Of a DNA stretch of 64,000 nucleotides, positions 38,345-49,559 are shown one piece after another. The notes beneath the pieces were generated by a model. The model was not told where the DNA came from and ran no database searches. It saw only the letters and a list, made by a program, of their open reading frames with translations. Position numbers and translations under genes: made by a program. Every line of letters begins with the position of its first letter. The stretch's first letter is position 1. The DNA is from Williamsia herbipolensis. Lineage in GTDB: Bacteria; Actinomycetota; Actinomycetes; Mycobacteriales; Mycobacteriaceae. The stretch lies in contig NZ_JXYP01000021.1 of NCBI RefSeq assembly GCF_000964005.1, forward strand, positions 364,336-428,335, read 5' to 3'.

Positions 38345-39124
38345 TCAGCCCCGATCGGTGACGGGGTTGGTGAGCGTCCCGATCCCCTCGACGCTGACCG
38401 AGACCTCCTGGCCGGCGACCATCGGACCGATGCCCTCCGGGGTGCCGGTGAGGATCACGTCGCCCGGCAGGAGCGTCATGATCGCCGAGATCCACTCCAC
38501 GATGGCACCGATGTCGTGCACCATCAGGCTCGTACGGCTGCGCTGCACGACCTTCCCGTCGAGCTCGGTGCGGATCTCGAGGTCGGCGGGGTCGAGTTCG
38601 GTCTCGATCCAGGGTCCGAGCGGACAGAAGGTGTCGTATCCCTTGCCGCGGGTCCACTGCCCGTCGGCCTGCTGCTGATCGCGCGCGGTGACGTCGTTGG
38701 CCACGGTGTAGCCGAGGATGGCCCCCGCGGCGTCGCGGGCCGCCACGTCCCGACACGGGCGTCCGATGACGATCGCGAGCTCGCCCTCGTAGTCGACGCG
38801 CTGCGAGCTCGCCGGACGTGCGATCGCCACACGCGGACCGATGATGGAGGTGTTCGGTTTGATGAAGATCACCGGGTCCTCCGGCGCGGTCCCACCCATC
38901 TCGGCGGCGTGCGCGGCGTAGTTCTTGCCGATGCAGACCACCTTGCTGGCGAGGATCGGTGCGAGCAGACGCACATCGGACAGGGGCCACGATCGTCCGG
39001 TGAAGGTGGGGACACCGAACGGGTGTTCGGCGATCTCTCGGCACCGGGCGTCCCCGCCCTCGACGTCACCCTCCACGGAGACGAATGCCACACCATCGGG
39101 ACTCGCGATTCGACCTAGACGCAT
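38345..39124 (-). CDS. Fumarylacetoacetate hydrolase family protein
   Basis: 259 residues. KVVCIGKNYAAHAAEMG and VIFIKPNTSIIGP are family motifs, and DYEGELAIVIG carries the metal-binding Glu-x-Glu. The final metal aspartate is in VANDVTARDQQ. Members are acylpyruvases, fumarylacetoacetate hydrolases or HpcE-like isomerases, and the reaction here cannot be fixed. The order gltX-(hydrolase)-FAH-MFS-leuB-serA fits the mycobacterial Rv2992c-Rv2996c region as I recall, with the alpha/beta hydrolase and the methyltransferase added. Confidence 0.87.
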   Translation of the reverse strand: MRLGRIASPDGVAFVSVEGDVEGGDARCREIAEHPFGVPTFTGRSWPLSDVRLLAPILASKVVCIGKNYAAHAAEMGGTAPEDPVIFIKPNTSIIGPRVAIARPASSQRVDYEGELAIVIGRPCRDVAARDAAGAILGYTVANDVTARDQQQADGQWTRGKGYDTFCPLGPWIETELDPADLEIRTELDGKVVQRSRTSLMVHDIGAIVEWISAIMTLLPGDVILTGTPEGIGPMVAGQEVSVSVEGIGTLTNPVTDRG

Positions 39125-39255
39125 GACGCCCAGGCTATCCCACCGCCCGCGTCCGACCGGCCCGCGGGCGACGCGTCGCCTGTATTAGAATGTGGGCAAT
39201 ACTTCCCAGAATATGAGAACCACGACGATTGCCGCAGGACAGGAGGCCGATCACG

Positions 39256-40479
39256 ATGGACACCGAACCGTCGACCACCCGCAGGTGGGCCATGCTCGTC
39301 GCGTCGATCCTCGGCGCGATGGCCACGACCTGCACCGTGAGCGGTGTCGGATTCCTCATCCCGGAACTGCACACCGGCGAGGGGATGTCGATCGCCGCGG
39401 CGTCGACGCTGGCCACCGTGCCCACGATCGGTCTGATGCTCACGATCATCCCGTGGGGTGCGGCTCTCGATCGGTTCGGTGAACGCAGGATCCTGCTGAT
39501 CTCGTTGGGCCTCACCGTCGTCGCGACCACCGGCGCGGCGGTGTCGTCGGCCACCGATCTCGGACGCGGGGTACTCGCGGCGTGGCTCCTGATCGGCGGC
39601 ATGGCCTCGGCCGCGACGAACGGTGCGAGTGGTCGGATCGTCGTCGGCTGGTTCCCCCCGCGCGGCCGCGGTACGGCCATGGGGGTGCGTCAGACCGCGC
39701 AGCCACTCGGGATCGGACTGTGCGCGTTGACCATCCCGGTGCTCTCGGCGGCTCATGGCGTGACCGCAGGCCTGTGGGTCCCGGTGGGGATGTCACTGGC
39801 GGGGTTGGTCGCGGTGGCGGTCACGATCGTCGATCCGCCCCGGACCAGTACGGCGACCGACGTCGGTGCGGGCGTGAACCCGTATCGCGCCTCGTCGTTC
39901 CTGCCGCGCGTGCACGCGGTGAGCGTGCTGCTCGTGATCCCGCAATCGACACTGTGGACCTTCGTCCCCGCGTGGCTGATCGTCGCCCATCACTGGGCTC
40001 CCGGTACGGCGGGCGTGCTGGTGACCGTGAGCCAGGTGCTCGGCGCGGCCGGCCGGATCGCCGCGGGTCGGTGGTCGGATGTGTGGGGATCGCGGATGAA
40101 ACCGATCCGCGTCATCGCCCTGGGCGCCGCGGTGTCGAGTGCCGTTCTGGCCCTCACCGACTGGGTGTCGAGTCCCGTCGCCGCCGCGGTCATGGTGGTG
40201 GCGACGGTGATCACCGTCGCCGACAACGGTCTCGCCTTCACCGGTATCGCCGAATACGCCGGACCGTCGTGGAGCGGTCGCGCGTTGGCGGTACAGAACA
40301 CCGGTCAGTTCCTCGCGACCTCGGCCACCACACCGGTGTTCGGCGCTCTCATCGGTGCGGCGGGGTTCCCGCTCGCGTTCGCCGTGATGTCGCTCGCCCC
40401 GCTGGTCGCCCTGCCGCTGGTGCCGCGTGATCCCGCACCGCGACCGAAAGAGGCCGGCGTCACGGTCGTTTCGCGCTGA
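39256..40479 (+). CDS. MFS transporter
   Basis: 407 residues from ATG 39256, with AGGAGG ten bases upstream. About 12 hydrophobic segments; the loop after the second segment reads GAALDRFGERRIL, the usual G-x-x-x-D-R-x-G-R/E-R motif. Position corresponds to Rv2994-type transporters. Substrate unknown. The stop overlaps the convergent methyltransferase stop by 20 bases. Confidence 0.9.
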   Translation: MDTEPSTTRRWAMLVASILGAMATTCTVSGVGFLIPELHTGEGMSIAAASTLATVPTIGLMLTIIPWGAALDRFGERRILLISLGLTVVATTGAAVSSATDLGRGVLAAWLLIGGMASAATNGASGRIVVGWFPPRGRGTAMGVRQTAQPLGIGLCALTIPVLSAAHGVTAGLWVPVGMSLAGLVAVAVTIVDPPRTSTATDVGAGVNPYRASSFLPRVHAVSVLLVIPQSTLWTFVPAWLIVAHHWAPGTAGVLVTVSQVLGAAGRIAAGRWSDVWGSRMKPIRVIALGAAVSSAVLALTDWVSSPVAAAVMVVATVITVADNGLAFTGIAEYAGPSWSGRALAVQNTGQFLATSATTPVFGALIGAAGFPLAFAVMSLAPLVALPLVPRDPAPRPKEAGVTVVSR

Positions 40480-41311
40480 CCTCGCCGGTGCGGGCCGAGA
40501 TGATGTGGCCACCACCGGATCCGCCGAGCGGTTCTAGCCCGAGGATGCGGCGACGGATCGCCGGTCGGTCGAGATCGTCGATCACCGTGAACCCTGCGGT
40601 GCGCAACACCCTGTGGAGCTCGGCCGGGGCGACCGGGTCCGACAGCGGCTCACCCACACGCGCGGTGCGTGCGCGCAGATCGGACGCGGCGGCGAGCGCC
40701 GCGGCATCGGGATCGGTGATGGGCGCGCTGTAGTCGAAGACGATCTCGCAGTCGGCCATGGCACCGAACGCCCCGAGTGTCGTCGCAACCGCAGGGGGCG
40801 TGAGATAGGGCATGACACCGAGCCACATGACCACGGCCGCATCATCGGGTGCGAATCCACCCACGGTCATCGCCGCGATCAGGTCGTCGCGCTCGAAGTC
40901 CACCCCGATCGTGCGCACCGATGCCGGGATCGCGATCCCCGCCTGCCGCAGTCGTTCTCGCTTCCACTTCCCCGTCGCCGGGTGGTCGACCTCGAACACC
41001 GTGACCGCCGGGTCCGGTTGCCGGTAGGCGAACGTGTCGAGGCCGGCGCCCAGGACCGCGACCTGTCGGACGCCGCGGGTCGTCGCGATGCGCGCCCGAT
41101 CCTCGGCGAATCGATGGCGCGCGGCGATGAACCATCGCAGGCCGTGTCGCGACCCAGCCCGTGCGGACTCGACGATCCGCGCACGGTCGTCGACACCCAG
41201 GATCGCCCACGCGAGCGGATCGCTGAACACGACACCGCCGTCGAGATCCTGGTGCACCGCGCGGTGTCGCGCGGCGCCGAAGGCCGTCGCGCTCGGTTGC
41301 CCGTCCCGCAT
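40460..41311 (-). CDS. SAM-dependent methyltransferase, LCM/PPM family
   Basis: 283 residues. VAVLGAGLDTFAYRQ is the family-defining SAM loop, EVDHPATGKWKRERL the second motif, and VVMWLGVMPYL the third. This family (often called TIGR00027-type in annotation) is strongly expanded in mycobacteria and relatives, with mostly unknown methyl acceptors. The 3' end overlaps the convergent MFS gene. Confidence 0.86.
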   Translation of the reverse strand: MRDGQPSATAFGAARHRAVHQDLDGGVVFSDPLAWAILGVDDRARIVESARAGSRHGLRWFIAARHRFAEDRARIATTRGVRQVAVLGAGLDTFAYRQPDPAVTVFEVDHPATGKWKRERLRQAGIAIPASVRTIGVDFERDDLIAAMTVGGFAPDDAAVVMWLGVMPYLTPPAVATTLGAFGAMADCEIVFDYSAPITDPDAAALAAASDLRARTARVGEPLSDPVAPAELHRVLRTAGFTVIDDLDRPAIRRRILGLEPLGGSGGGHIISARTGEVSAKRP

Positions 41312-41346
41312 CGCCCCGGCGCCTGGAGATGTCGAGAGTTCTTGCG

Positions 41347-42357
41347 CTAGAGGCGGGCACGGATGCGGGCGGCGGTCTCCGACGTCGACGACACGGCGTC
41401 CCCGCGGGTGGCGAGGTCCGCGGCGACCGCCTGCTCGACCCGGTCGGCGGCGGCGGTGTCGCCGAGGTGGCGCAACAGGAGCGCGACCGACAGGATGGCC
41501 GCGGTCGGATCGGCTTTGCCCTGCCCTGCGATGTCGGGCGCGCTGCCGTGCACCGGCTCGAACATCGACGGGTTGGAGCGCGTGGCGTCGATGTTGCCCG
41601 ACGCCGCCAGACCGATTCCACCGCTGACCGCCGCGGCGATGTCGGTGATGATGTCGCCGAACAGGTTGTCGGTGACGATGACGTCGAATCGCGCCGGGTT
41701 GGTGACCATGTAGATGGTCGCGGCGTCGACGTGACAGTAATCGGTGGTCACATCGGGGTATTCGGCGCCGACCTCGTCGACGGTGCGCTGCCACATCGAC
41801 CCGGCGAACGACAGCACGTTGGTCTTGTGGACCAGCGTCAGATGGTTGCGGCGGGTACGTGCGAGGTCGAACGCGTGGCGGACCACGCGTTCGATCCCGA
41901 AGCGGGTGTTGACGCTGACCTCGGTGGCCACCTCGTGCGGCGTTCCCACGCGGATGGCGCCACCGTTGCCGGTGTACGGGCCCTCGGTGCCCTCGCGCAC
42001 CACCACGAAGTCGATGTCGGGATCGCCTGCGAGCGGCGAGGTGACACCGTCGTAGCGGTGACTCGGGCGCAGGTTGACGTGGTGGTCGAGTGCGAAACGC
42101 ATCGTCAGCAGCAGCCCCCGCTCGAGGATGCCCGGCGGCACCGACGGATCGCCGATGGCACCCAACAGGATCGCGTCGTGGGAGCGGATCGAGGCGAGGT
42201 CGTCGTCGGTGAGCAGTTCACCGGTGCGGTGGTAGCGGCGGGCGCCGAGGTCGTACTCGGTCGTCGACACCCCGTCGACGACGGCCTCGAGGACGGTCAA
42301 CGCCTCGCCGACGACCTCGGGGCCGATACCGTCGCCGGCGATGACGGCGAGCTTCAC
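41347..42357 (-). CDS. leuB: 3-isopropylmalate dehydrogenase
   Basis: 336 residues. [15 protein letters not shown] opens the fold, and [24 protein letters not shown] is the isocitrate/isopropylmalate dehydrogenase signature with the metal-binding aspartates. It oxidatively decarboxylates 3-isopropylmalate, step three of leucine synthesis. Start overlaps the serA stop (ATGA). leuC and leuD lie 13 kb away on the same strand. Confidence 0.95.
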   Translation of the reverse strand: MKLAVIAGDGIGPEVVGEALTVLEAVVDGVSTTEYDLGARRYHRTGELLTDDDLASIRSHDAILLGAIGDPSVPPGILERGLLLTMRFALDHHVNLRPSHRYDGVTSPLAGDPDIDFVVVREGTEGPYTGNGGAIRVGTPHEVATEVSVNTRFGIERVVRHAFDLARTRRNHLTLVHKTNVLSFAGSMWQRTVDEVGAEYPDVTTDYCHVDAATIYMVTNPARFDVIVTDNLFGDIITDIAAAVSGGIGLAASGNIDATRSNPSMFEPVHGSAPDIAGQGKADPTAAILSVALLLRHLGDTAAADRVEQAVAADLATRGDAVSSTSETAARIRARL

Positions 42358-43949
42358 GACAGGTCCACCTGCTCGATGAGGGTGGCCGACACCGATTCAC
42401 CGATGGCGGAGACGACATCGGACGGGATCTCACGGTCGACGCGCAGGAGCACGGTCGCGCCCTTGCCGTCGGCGTCCTGCGACAGGCCCGCGGCGGCGAT
42501 GTCGATGCCGGCGTTGCCGAGCAGCGTGCCGATCTTGCCCAGCGAGCCGGGCTGGTCGCCGTAGCTCACGACGAGGTTGCGGCCTTCGGCACGCAGATCG
42601 AAGTTGCGTCCGTTGATGTTGACGATCTTCTCGACCTCGCTGGGCCCGCTGAGCGTGCCGGCGACGTTGACCGTGGAACCGTCACCGAACACGGCCTTGA
42701 GGTCGACGAGGCTGCGGTGGTTGGGGCTCTCGGTCGCGGTGGTGACCTCGCTGGTCACGCCGCGGTCGGCGGCGACACCGGGAGCGTTGACGAAGGTGAT
42801 CGGGTCCTCGAGCACCGCCGAGAACAATCCGCGCAGCGCCGACAGGCCGAGGATGTCGACCGAGCTCGCGGCCAACTCACCGCGGACGTCGACGGTGATG
42901 GCCGTGGGCACCTGGCCCGAGATGGCGCCGACGAGCACGCCGAGCTTGCGGGAGAGCTCCAGCCACGGCGCGACGACCTCGTCGACGGCGCCGCCGGTGA
43001 TGTTGACCGCGTCGGGGACGAAGTGACCCGCGAGCGCCAGACGCACGCTCTTGGCGACGTCGGTGCCGGCGCGATCCTGGGCCTCGGAGGTGGAGGCACC
43101 CAGGTGCGGGGTCACGACGACCTCGGGGAGCTCGAACAGCGGGCTGTCGGTGCACGGCTCGGTGGCGAACACGTCGAGCCCGGCGCCGCGTACGTGGCCG
43201 GACTTGATGGCCTCGGCCAGTGCGGCCTCGTCGATCAGACCGCCGCGGGCGGCGTTGACGACGATGACACCGGGCTTGGTGCGGGCCAGTTCGGCGGTGC
43301 CGATCATGCCCAGCGTCTCGGGCGTCTTGGGCAGGTGGACGGTGAACAGATCGGCTCGGGAGAGCAAATCGTCCAGCGACACCAATTCGATACCCAATTG
43401 TGCTGCGCGCGCGGGGGACACGTAGGGGTCGTAGGCGATGATCTCGGTCTCGAATGCCGCGAGTCGGGCGGCGACCAGCTGGCCGATACGGCCCAGGCCG
43501 ACCACACCGATGGTCTTGCCGAAGATCTCGACGCCGTTGAAGCTCGACCGCTTCCACTGGTGCTCGCGCAGCGTCGCGTCGGCCGCGGGGATCTGACGGG
43601 CGACGGCGAACATGAGGCTGATCGCGTGCTCGGCGGCGGTGTGGATGTTGGAGGTGGGCGCGTTGACCACCATCACCCCGCGCTCCGTTGCCGCAGGTAC
43701 ATCGACGTTGTCGAGGCCGACACCGGCGCGGGCGATGATCTTCACCTTCGGGGCCGCGGCGAGCACCTCGGCGTCGATGGTGGTGGCCGAGCGCACCAGG
43801 ATGGCGTCGGCGTCGGTCACCGCCTCGAGCAGCTTCGGACGGTCCGGGCCGTCGACCCACCGCACCTCCACGTCATCCCCGAGTGCCTCGACGGTGGACG
43901 GTGCGAGCTTGTCGGCGATCACGACGATCGGACGACCGGTTGTACTCAC
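42354..43949 (-). CDS. serA: D-3-phosphoglycerate dehydrogenase
   Basis: 531 residues, the long form with two regulatory domains. The NAD loop is [15 protein letters not shown], and [14 protein letters not shown] and [16 protein letters not shown] are substrate and catalytic loops. An allosteric substrate-binding domain (about 310-450) and a C-terminal ACT domain (about 455-531, [17 protein letters not shown]) follow. It commits 3-phosphoglycerate to serine synthesis; mycobacterial enzymes are inhibited by serine. Coupled with leuB downstream. Confidence 0.96.
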   Translation of the reverse strand: MSTTGRPIVVIADKLAPSTVEALGDDVEVRWVDGPDRPKLLEAVTDADAILVRSATTIDAEVLAAAPKVKIIARAGVGLDNVDVPAATERGVMVVNAPTSNIHTAAEHAISLMFAVARQIPAADATLREHQWKRSSFNGVEIFGKTIGVVGLGRIGQLVAARLAAFETEIIAYDPYVSPARAAQLGIELVSLDDLLSRADLFTVHLPKTPETLGMIGTAELARTKPGVIVVNAARGGLIDEAALAEAIKSGHVRGAGLDVFATEPCTDSPLFELPEVVVTPHLGASTSEAQDRAGTDVAKSVRLALAGHFVPDAVNITGGAVDEVVAPWLELSRKLGVLVGAISGQVPTAITVDVRGELAASSVDILGLSALRGLFSAVLEDPITFVNAPGVAADRGVTSEVTTATESPNHRSLVDLKAVFGDGSTVNVAGTLSGPSEVEKIVNINGRNFDLRAEGRNLVVSYGDQPGSLGKIGTLLGNAGIDIAAAGLSQDADGKGATVLLRVDREIPSDVVSAIGESVSATLIEQVDLS

Positions 43950-44188
43950 GCGAGATATCTCCTGTGTGGTCGGGAACGACTTCAGCGATCAGCTTAGAGG
44001 GCTCTGCAACCGGCAAAACACCGGAGTCCACGCCCTGTACGGGTGTCACGGAGTGGCGGTGTGACAGGCGTTACGGATACATTGCGCTTGGCTCGGGATT
44101 ACTCGAGTGCATCGGTGGGTCTGGTCGGCGACGGCCACGGATCGGCGTCGGTCCGGCGGACCGGGCGAACTGAGGAACTGGAGTACCA

Positions 44189-44851
44189 ATGGTGAAGAAA
44201 CTGGCGGCCCTGCTCGCGGTCGCGGCAGCAGCGACGATGTTGATGGTCGCCGGTGCCGGCACCGCCTCGGCCAAGCCGGACATCTTCCTCGGCGGCGGCT
44301 CGGGCATCGTCATCCTCAAGGGCGGCAACGACGGTTCCGCGTGCACGCTGACCACCATCGGACGCGACTCCGCCGGACGCCTCGTCGGTCTCACCGCCGG
44401 CCACTGCGGCACCGTCGGACAGCCCGTCTACTCCGAGGCCTTCCCGAGTCGCGGACAGGCCGGCCGGATCATCGTCTCGAACACCCCGCTCGACTTCGAC
44501 GTCATCCAGTTCGACGCCAACCGCGTCGTCCCCCTGCGCTCGGTCGGCGGTGTCACCATCCGGTCGATCTCGACCGCGGCCCCCCAGTTCCCGTCGGTGC
44601 TGTGCAAGACCGGTCGCACCACCGGCCGCACCTGCGGTGTGACGTTCTTCTCCGACAACCAGTCGCACTTCAGCGCCGTGTGCGTCGCCGAGGGTGACTC
44701 GGGCAGCCCCGTCGTCGTCGGTGACCGCCTCATCGGCATGGTCAACGCCTACTACTTCACCGCCTGCATCGGACCCGAGACCGGCTCGAACATCGGCCCC
44801 ATCCTCAACGCCATGGCGCGGTCGGGCGTGAACAACTACCGACCGATCTGA
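44189..44851 (+). CDS. Secreted S1-family serine protease
   Basis: 220 residues. A Sec signal peptide ends at about residue 28 (TASA then KPD). The catalytic triad is visible: His72 in TAGHCG, Asp104 in LDFDVIQF, and Ser171 in GDSGSPVV. Three cysteine pairs suggest disulfides. There is no pro-domain or anchor. It resembles trypsin-like proteases of actinobacteria such as those of the streptogrisin clan, but is shorter. Target unknown. No neighbouring gene on the same transcript. Confidence 0.88.
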   Translation: MVKKLAALLAVAAAATMLMVAGAGTASAKPDIFLGGGSGIVILKGGNDGSACTLTTIGRDSAGRLVGLTAGHCGTVGQPVYSEAFPSRGQAGRIIVSNTPLDFDVIQFDANRVVPLRSVGGVTIRSISTAAPQFPSVLCKTGRTTGRTCGVTFFSDNQSHFSAVCVAEGDSGSPVVVGDRLIGMVNAYYFTACIGPETGSNIGPILNAMARSGVNNYRPI

Positions 44852-44885
44852 CCTGACCCGCCCCGCGAGGGGTACAGACCGACCG

Positions 44886-44915
44886 AGGCCTCCGACGGAC
44901 ATCCGTTGGGGGCCT
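44886..44915 (+). terminator. Probable hairpin terminator after the protease gene
   Basis: 13-bp stem with G-U pairs and two mismatched positions (AGGCCTCCGACGG against CCGTTGGGGGCCT), 4-base loop, 35 bases after the protease stop. No strong T-run follows. Confidence 0.5.
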
Positions 44916-44930
44916 TCGTCGTCTCCGCCG

Positions 44931-45104
44931 GTTGGGCACGTGAGGCCGCCAGTTGGGCACGTAAAGCCGCCAGTTGGGCACGCCCCGTCGGGCCCGAGCC
45001 GGACTGGTGCCCAACTGCGGTCGTTACGTGCCCAACTGCGGTCGTTACGTGCCCAACTGCGGTCGTTAGGTGCCCAACTGCGGTCGTTATGTGCCCAACT
45101 GCGG
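44931..45104. repeat. 21-bp-phased inverted array of GTTGGGCAC / GTGCCCAAC
   Basis: GTTGGGCAC occurs at 44931, 44952 and 44973. Its reverse complement GTGCCCAAC occurs at 45007, 45028, 45049, 45070 and 45091. Each series has an exact 21-base period, about two helical turns. Spacer in the second series is TGCGGTCGTTA plus one variable base; in the first it is a related GCCGCCA-type sequence. The two arms face each other and could form a long stem. It lies between convergent genes (protease and ilvC), is not coding and is not a CRISPR. Confidence 0.9.
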
Positions 45105-45110
45105 GAACGG

Positions 45111-45148
45111 CGAAGGCCCCCACTCCCGTTCGGGAATGGGGGCCTTCG
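45111..45148. terminator. Bidirectional hairpin terminator after ilvC
   Basis: 18-bp stem with one mismatch and a 2-base loop (CGAAGGCCCCCACTCCCG against its complement), 13 bases from the ilvC stop. It probably ends ilvC on the minus strand and shields it from the protease side. Confidence 0.78.
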
Positions 45149-45161
45149 TGGAGCAGGTGGA

Positions 45162-46208
<1,047 letters not shown>

Positions 46209-46261
46209 CTACCGATGCTCGTTCGGTTGTGCCGTGCGGTGTCACCGCACGGTCGAGAAAC

Positions 46262-46765
46262 TCAGCGCGTGGCCGAGATGCTCTTGGGTCCTCGGCCGAG
46301 CGCGACCGCGCCCGACTGGGCGATCTCGCGGATACCGTACGGGTCGAGCATCCGCAGCAGCGCCTCGAGCTTGTCCGACGTGCCGGTGGCCTCGATGGTC
46401 ACCGATTCGGTCGACACGTCGATCACCTTGGCGCGGAACAGGTCCACGACGCCGATGACGTCGGCACGGCTCGAGGAGTCGGCGCGCACCTTGATCATCA
46501 TCAGCTCCCGCGACACCGACGTGTCGGGATCCTGCTCGACGATCTTGATGACGTTGATCAGCTTGTTGAGCTGCTTGGTCACCTGCTCGAGCGGGAAGTC
46601 CTCGACGGAGACCAGGATGGTCATCCGCGAGATCCCCTTGAGCTCGGTCGGTCCGACGGCGAGCGACTCGATGTTGAACCCGCGACGCGAGAACAGCGAC
46701 GAGACGCGTGCGAGAACACCGGGACGGTCCTCGACGAGCACGCTCAGGGTGTGGGTGGTCCTCAC
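46262..46765 (-). CDS. ilvN: Acetolactate synthase small (regulatory) subunit
   Basis: 167 residues from a GTG overlapping the ilvB stop (GTGA). An N-terminal ACT domain ([31 protein letters not shown]) and a second C-terminal domain are complete. It confers valine feedback inhibition on IlvB. Length is typical for actinobacteria. Confidence 0.95.
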   Translation of the reverse strand: MRTTHTLSVLVEDRPGVLARVSSLFSRRGFNIESLAVGPTELKGISRMTILVSVEDFPLEQVTKQLNKLINVIKIVEQDPDTSVSRELMMIKVRADSSSRADVIGVVDLFRAKVIDVSTESVTIEATGTSDKLEALLRMLDPYGIREIAQSGAVALGRGPKSISATR

Positions 46766-48729
46766 AGCGACTCTCCTCCGGACTTCGTGCGGGCTCCCCC
46801 GGTGGTCGGGGTGGCCGGGTCGGCGACGGCGTTGACGTCGATCGACTCGGAGGCGGACTCGTCGTCGTCGAACAGCGGGCGAATTCCCTTGGCCGCCATG
46901 ATCTCGTCGTTGCCGGTGCCGGCGGCGACCATCGGCCACACCTGCGCGTCGGCACCGACGATGAAGTCGATGACCACGGGACGGTCGTTGATGGCCCGCG
47001 CCTGGGCGATGATGTCGTCGACGTCGGCCTCGTTCTCGCACCGGAATGCCGCGCAGCCCAACGCCTCCGCCAACTTCACGAAGTCGGGGATGCGACGGGA
47101 GTGGGTGGCGAGGTCGGTGCTCGAGTAGCGCTGGTCGTAGAACAGGGTCTGCCACTGACGGACCATGCCCAGGTTGCCGTTGTTGATCAGCGCGACCTTG
47201 ATGGGGATCCCCTCGATCGCGCAGGTCGCCAACTCCTGGTTGGTCATCTGGAAGCACCCGTCACCGTCGACCGCCCACACCTCTTTCTCCGGTGCGGCCA
47301 TCTTGGCGCCCATCGCGGCGGGCACCGCGTAACCCATGGTGCCCAGCCCGCCGGAGTTGAGCCAGGTGCGCGGCTTCTCGTAGGAGATGAACTGCGCGGC
47401 CCACATCTGGTGCTGGCCGACGCCGGCGCAGTAGACCGCGTCGGGTCCGGCGGCCTTGCCGACCGAGGAGATGACGAACTCCGGCGACATCGATCCGTCG
47501 GCCGGCCGGTCGTAGCTCAGCGGATAGGTCCGACGGATGCCGTCGAGGTAGCTCCACCACTCGGTGAGGTCGGCGGCGCCGTTGCTGGTGACCTGCTCGT
47601 CGCGGATCGCCTCGATCAGTTCACTGATGACCGCGCGGCAGTCACCGACGATCGGCACGTCGGCGAACCGGTTCTTGCCGATCTCGGCGGGATCGATGTC
47701 GGCGTGGATGACCTTCGCGTCGGGCGCGAACGAGTCGAGCTGACCGGTGACGCGGTCGTCGAACCGCGCGCCGAGGGTGATCAACAGGTCGCTGCGCTGC
47801 AGACCGGCCACCGCCGCGACGGTGCCGTGCATGCCGGGCATGCCCAGGTGCAGGTTGTGGCTGTCGGGGAACGCGCCCCGGGCCATCAGCGTGGTGACGA
47901 CCGGGATGCCCGTCATCTCCGCGAGCGTCAGGAGTTCCTCCGACGCGTCGGCCTTGATCACGCCACCGCCGACATAGAGGACCGGGTGCTTGGCCGCCGC
48001 GATCATGCGGGCGGCCTCACGGACCTGCTTGCCGTGCGGCTTGGTGACCGGCCGGTATCCGGGCAGGTCGATCTGCGGCGGCCACGAGAAGGTGGTCTGC
48101 GCCTGCAGGACGTCCTTGGGGATGTCGACGAGGACCGCACCGGGACGACCGCTCTCGGCGAGGTAGAACGCCTCGGCCATGGTCTTGGCGATGTCGGCGC
48201 CGGAGGTGACGAGGAAGTTGTGCTTGGTGACCGGCATCGTGATGCCGGTGATGTCGGCCTCCTGGAAGGCGTCGGTCCCGATCAGCGAGCGACCCACCTG
48301 ACCGGTGATCGCGACGACGGGCACCGAGTCCATCTGGGCGTCGGCGAGCGGCGTGATGAGGTTGGTGGCACCGGGACCCGACGTCGCGATGCAGACGCCG
48401 GCACGGCCGGTGACCTGCGCGTATCCGGTCGCGGCGTGCCCGGCTCCCTGCTCGTGGCGGACGAGGACGTGGCGGACCTTCGTCGAGTCGAGCAGCGGGT
48501 CGTAGACGGGCAGGACAGCGCCACCGGGCAGGCCGAACACCACGTCGACGCCGAGTTCCTCGAGGGAACGCACCACGGCCTTGGCGCCGCTGACACGTTC
48601 GGGTGCGACGGTCGCGGCACCGACGGTGCGGGGCCGGGCCGACAAGGGGGTGGGAGCCACGCGAGTCCCGGGCCCGGTGTCCCCGGAGGGGGAGACGCCG
48701 TCCTGGGAACGTGCTGCTGGTGCGCTCAC
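46762..48729 (-). CDS. ilvB: Acetolactate synthase large subunit
   Basis: 655 residues. The first 45 are low-complexity. [14 protein letters not shown] and the catalytic glutamate in [15 protein letters not shown] start the TPP domain. [15 protein letters not shown] ... [13 protein letters not shown] is the TPP-Mg motif (GDG...NN). FAD-binding middle domain present. It condenses pyruvate, or pyruvate and 2-oxobutyrate, as the first common step for valine, leucine and isoleucine. Preceded by a leader peptide and an attenuator. Confidence 0.96.
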   Translation of the reverse strand: MSAPAARSQDGVSPSGDTGPGTRVAPTPLSARPRTVGAATVAPERVSGAKAVVRSLEELGVDVVFGLPGGAVLPVYDPLLDSTKVRHVLVRHEQGAGHAATGYAQVTGRAGVCIATSGPGATNLITPLADAQMDSVPVVAITGQVGRSLIGTDAFQEADITGITMPVTKHNFLVTSGADIAKTMAEAFYLAESGRPGAVLVDIPKDVLQAQTTFSWPPQIDLPGYRPVTKPHGKQVREAARMIAAAKHPVLYVGGGVIKADASEELLTLAEMTGIPVVTTLMARGAFPDSHNLHLGMPGMHGTVAAVAGLQRSDLLITLGARFDDRVTGQLDSFAPDAKVIHADIDPAEIGKNRFADVPIVGDCRAVISELIEAIRDEQVTSNGAADLTEWWSYLDGIRRTYPLSYDRPADGSMSPEFVISSVGKAAGPDAVYCAGVGQHQMWAAQFISYEKPRTWLNSGGLGTMGYAVPAAMGAKMAAPEKEVWAVDGDGCFQMTNQELATCAIEGIPIKVALINNGNLGMVRQWQTLFYDQRYSSTDLATHSRRIPDFVKLAEALGCAAFRCENEADVDDIIAQARAINDRPVVIDFIVGADAQVWPMVAAGTGNDEIMAAKGIRPLFDDDESASESIDVNAVADPATPTTGGARTKSGGESL

Positions 48730-48768
48730 TGCACTTTCCTCTGCTTGGTCGAGATGGAGTCGGACAAC

Positions 48769-48802
48769 AAAAAACCCCCGACAGCTCTCAGCTGGTCGAG
48801 GG
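48769..48802 (-). terminator. Transcription attenuator ahead of ilvB
   Basis: On the minus strand, CCCTCGAC-C-AGCT pairs with AGCTGTCGGGGG (one bulged C, one G-U pair), followed by six T. It lies after the leader peptide and 40 bases before the ilvB ATG, the layout of a ribosome-mediated attenuator. Alternative pairing of the 5' arm with GGTCTCGGGAGATCCC (48825-48842 region) may form the antiterminator. Confidence 0.82.
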
Positions 48803-48843
48803 TGGCGCGTCGATGCTTGGTTCGAGGTCTCGGGAGATCCCGG

Positions 48844-48888
48844 TCAGGCGTTGACGCGCCGGCCGAGTACGAGAATGTCGTTGTGCAT
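48844..48888 (-). CDS. ilvBNC leader peptide (14 aa)
   Basis: Reads MHNDILVLGRRVNA then TGA on the minus strand. Five of 14 residues are branched-chain amino acids, including I-L-V-L in a row, so translation speed would sense charged Ile, Leu and Val tRNA. Followed by the attenuator hairpin at 48769-48802. It is too short to be found by usual gene callers. Similar leader peptides are known upstream of ilvB in corynebacteria and relatives. Confidence 0.82.
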   Translation of the reverse strand: MHNDILVLGRRVNA

Positions 48889-48964
48889 CACGCCTGCAAA
48901 GGTAGGTCGCGACCTGCGCGGCAGTCAACTTGCCCTCGAGGCGGTCCCAGATAGTGGGATCGAC

Positions 48965-49486
48965 ATGCGCGGATGCCACAATGACGTGGTGCCCGAGAAC
49001 GACCGGCCCGACCAGGGCGAGAGCGAGACCGTCACCGACCAACCGGTGACCGTCGCCGACGACGCCACCCCCAGCCGTCCCAGCGAGCGGGACACCGTGA
49101 CGCTGCCGATGCAGTTCCGCATCGCGCCGATGGCCTACTTCGCGCCGGTGATGATGATGATCAGCGCGGTGGTGCTCGCGGGCACCTCCCTGGTCTACCT
49201 CGGGTGGACGCTCGTGGTCCCCGTCCTCGTCGCGGTGTGGATGTTCCGCCTGCGCACCGTGGTCACCGAGAGCGGACTGCGTGCGGTCGGCGCTCTGCGC
49301 GCACGGGAGATCACCTGGGATCAGCTCGACGGTCTGTCGTTCCCCCGGTGGGGATCGGTGCGTGCCGTGCTGACCGACTCCTCGCGAATGCGTCTGCCCG
49401 CGATCTCGTTCCGGGATCTGCCGCGGTTGTCGGCGGCCAGCTCGGGCCGGATCCCGGACCCGTACGCCGCACGCGACGGCGCGTAG
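48965..49486 (+). CDS. PH domain-containing membrane protein (Cfp6-like)
   Basis: 173 residues from ATG 48965; a GTG at 48986 is an equally possible start. After 50 acidic residues there are two hydrophobic segments ([33 protein letters not shown]) and then a PH-like domain with [31 protein letters not shown]. The ending GRIPDPYA matches the low-molecular-weight antigen Cfp6 family of mycobacteria, found next to ilvBNC there too. Role unknown. Confidence 0.82.
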   Translation: MRGCHNDVVPENDRPDQGESETVTDQPVTVADDATPSRPSERDTVTLPMQFRIAPMAYFAPVMMMISAVVLAGTSLVYLGWTLVVPVLVAVWMFRLRTVVTESGLRAVGALRAREITWDQLDGLSFPRWGSVRAVLTDSSRMRLPAISFRDLPRLSAASSGRIPDPYAARDGA

Positions 49487-49559
49487 GCTGTTCTGCGCGC
49501 GAGGCCCGCCCACGGGTCCGCCCGCACCCGCTCGCCCACGATCGAACCGAGGTCCCACC

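Noticed and set aside
44931..45104. Array considered as CRISPR
   Set aside because: Units are 21 bp with near-identical spacers and opposite orientations; there are no unique spacers and no cas genes.
46708..48954. A 748-codon plus-strand frame opposite ilvB/ilvN
   Set aside because: Antisense shadow of well-recognised acetolactate synthase genes, biased to Arg, Gly, Asp; no domain.
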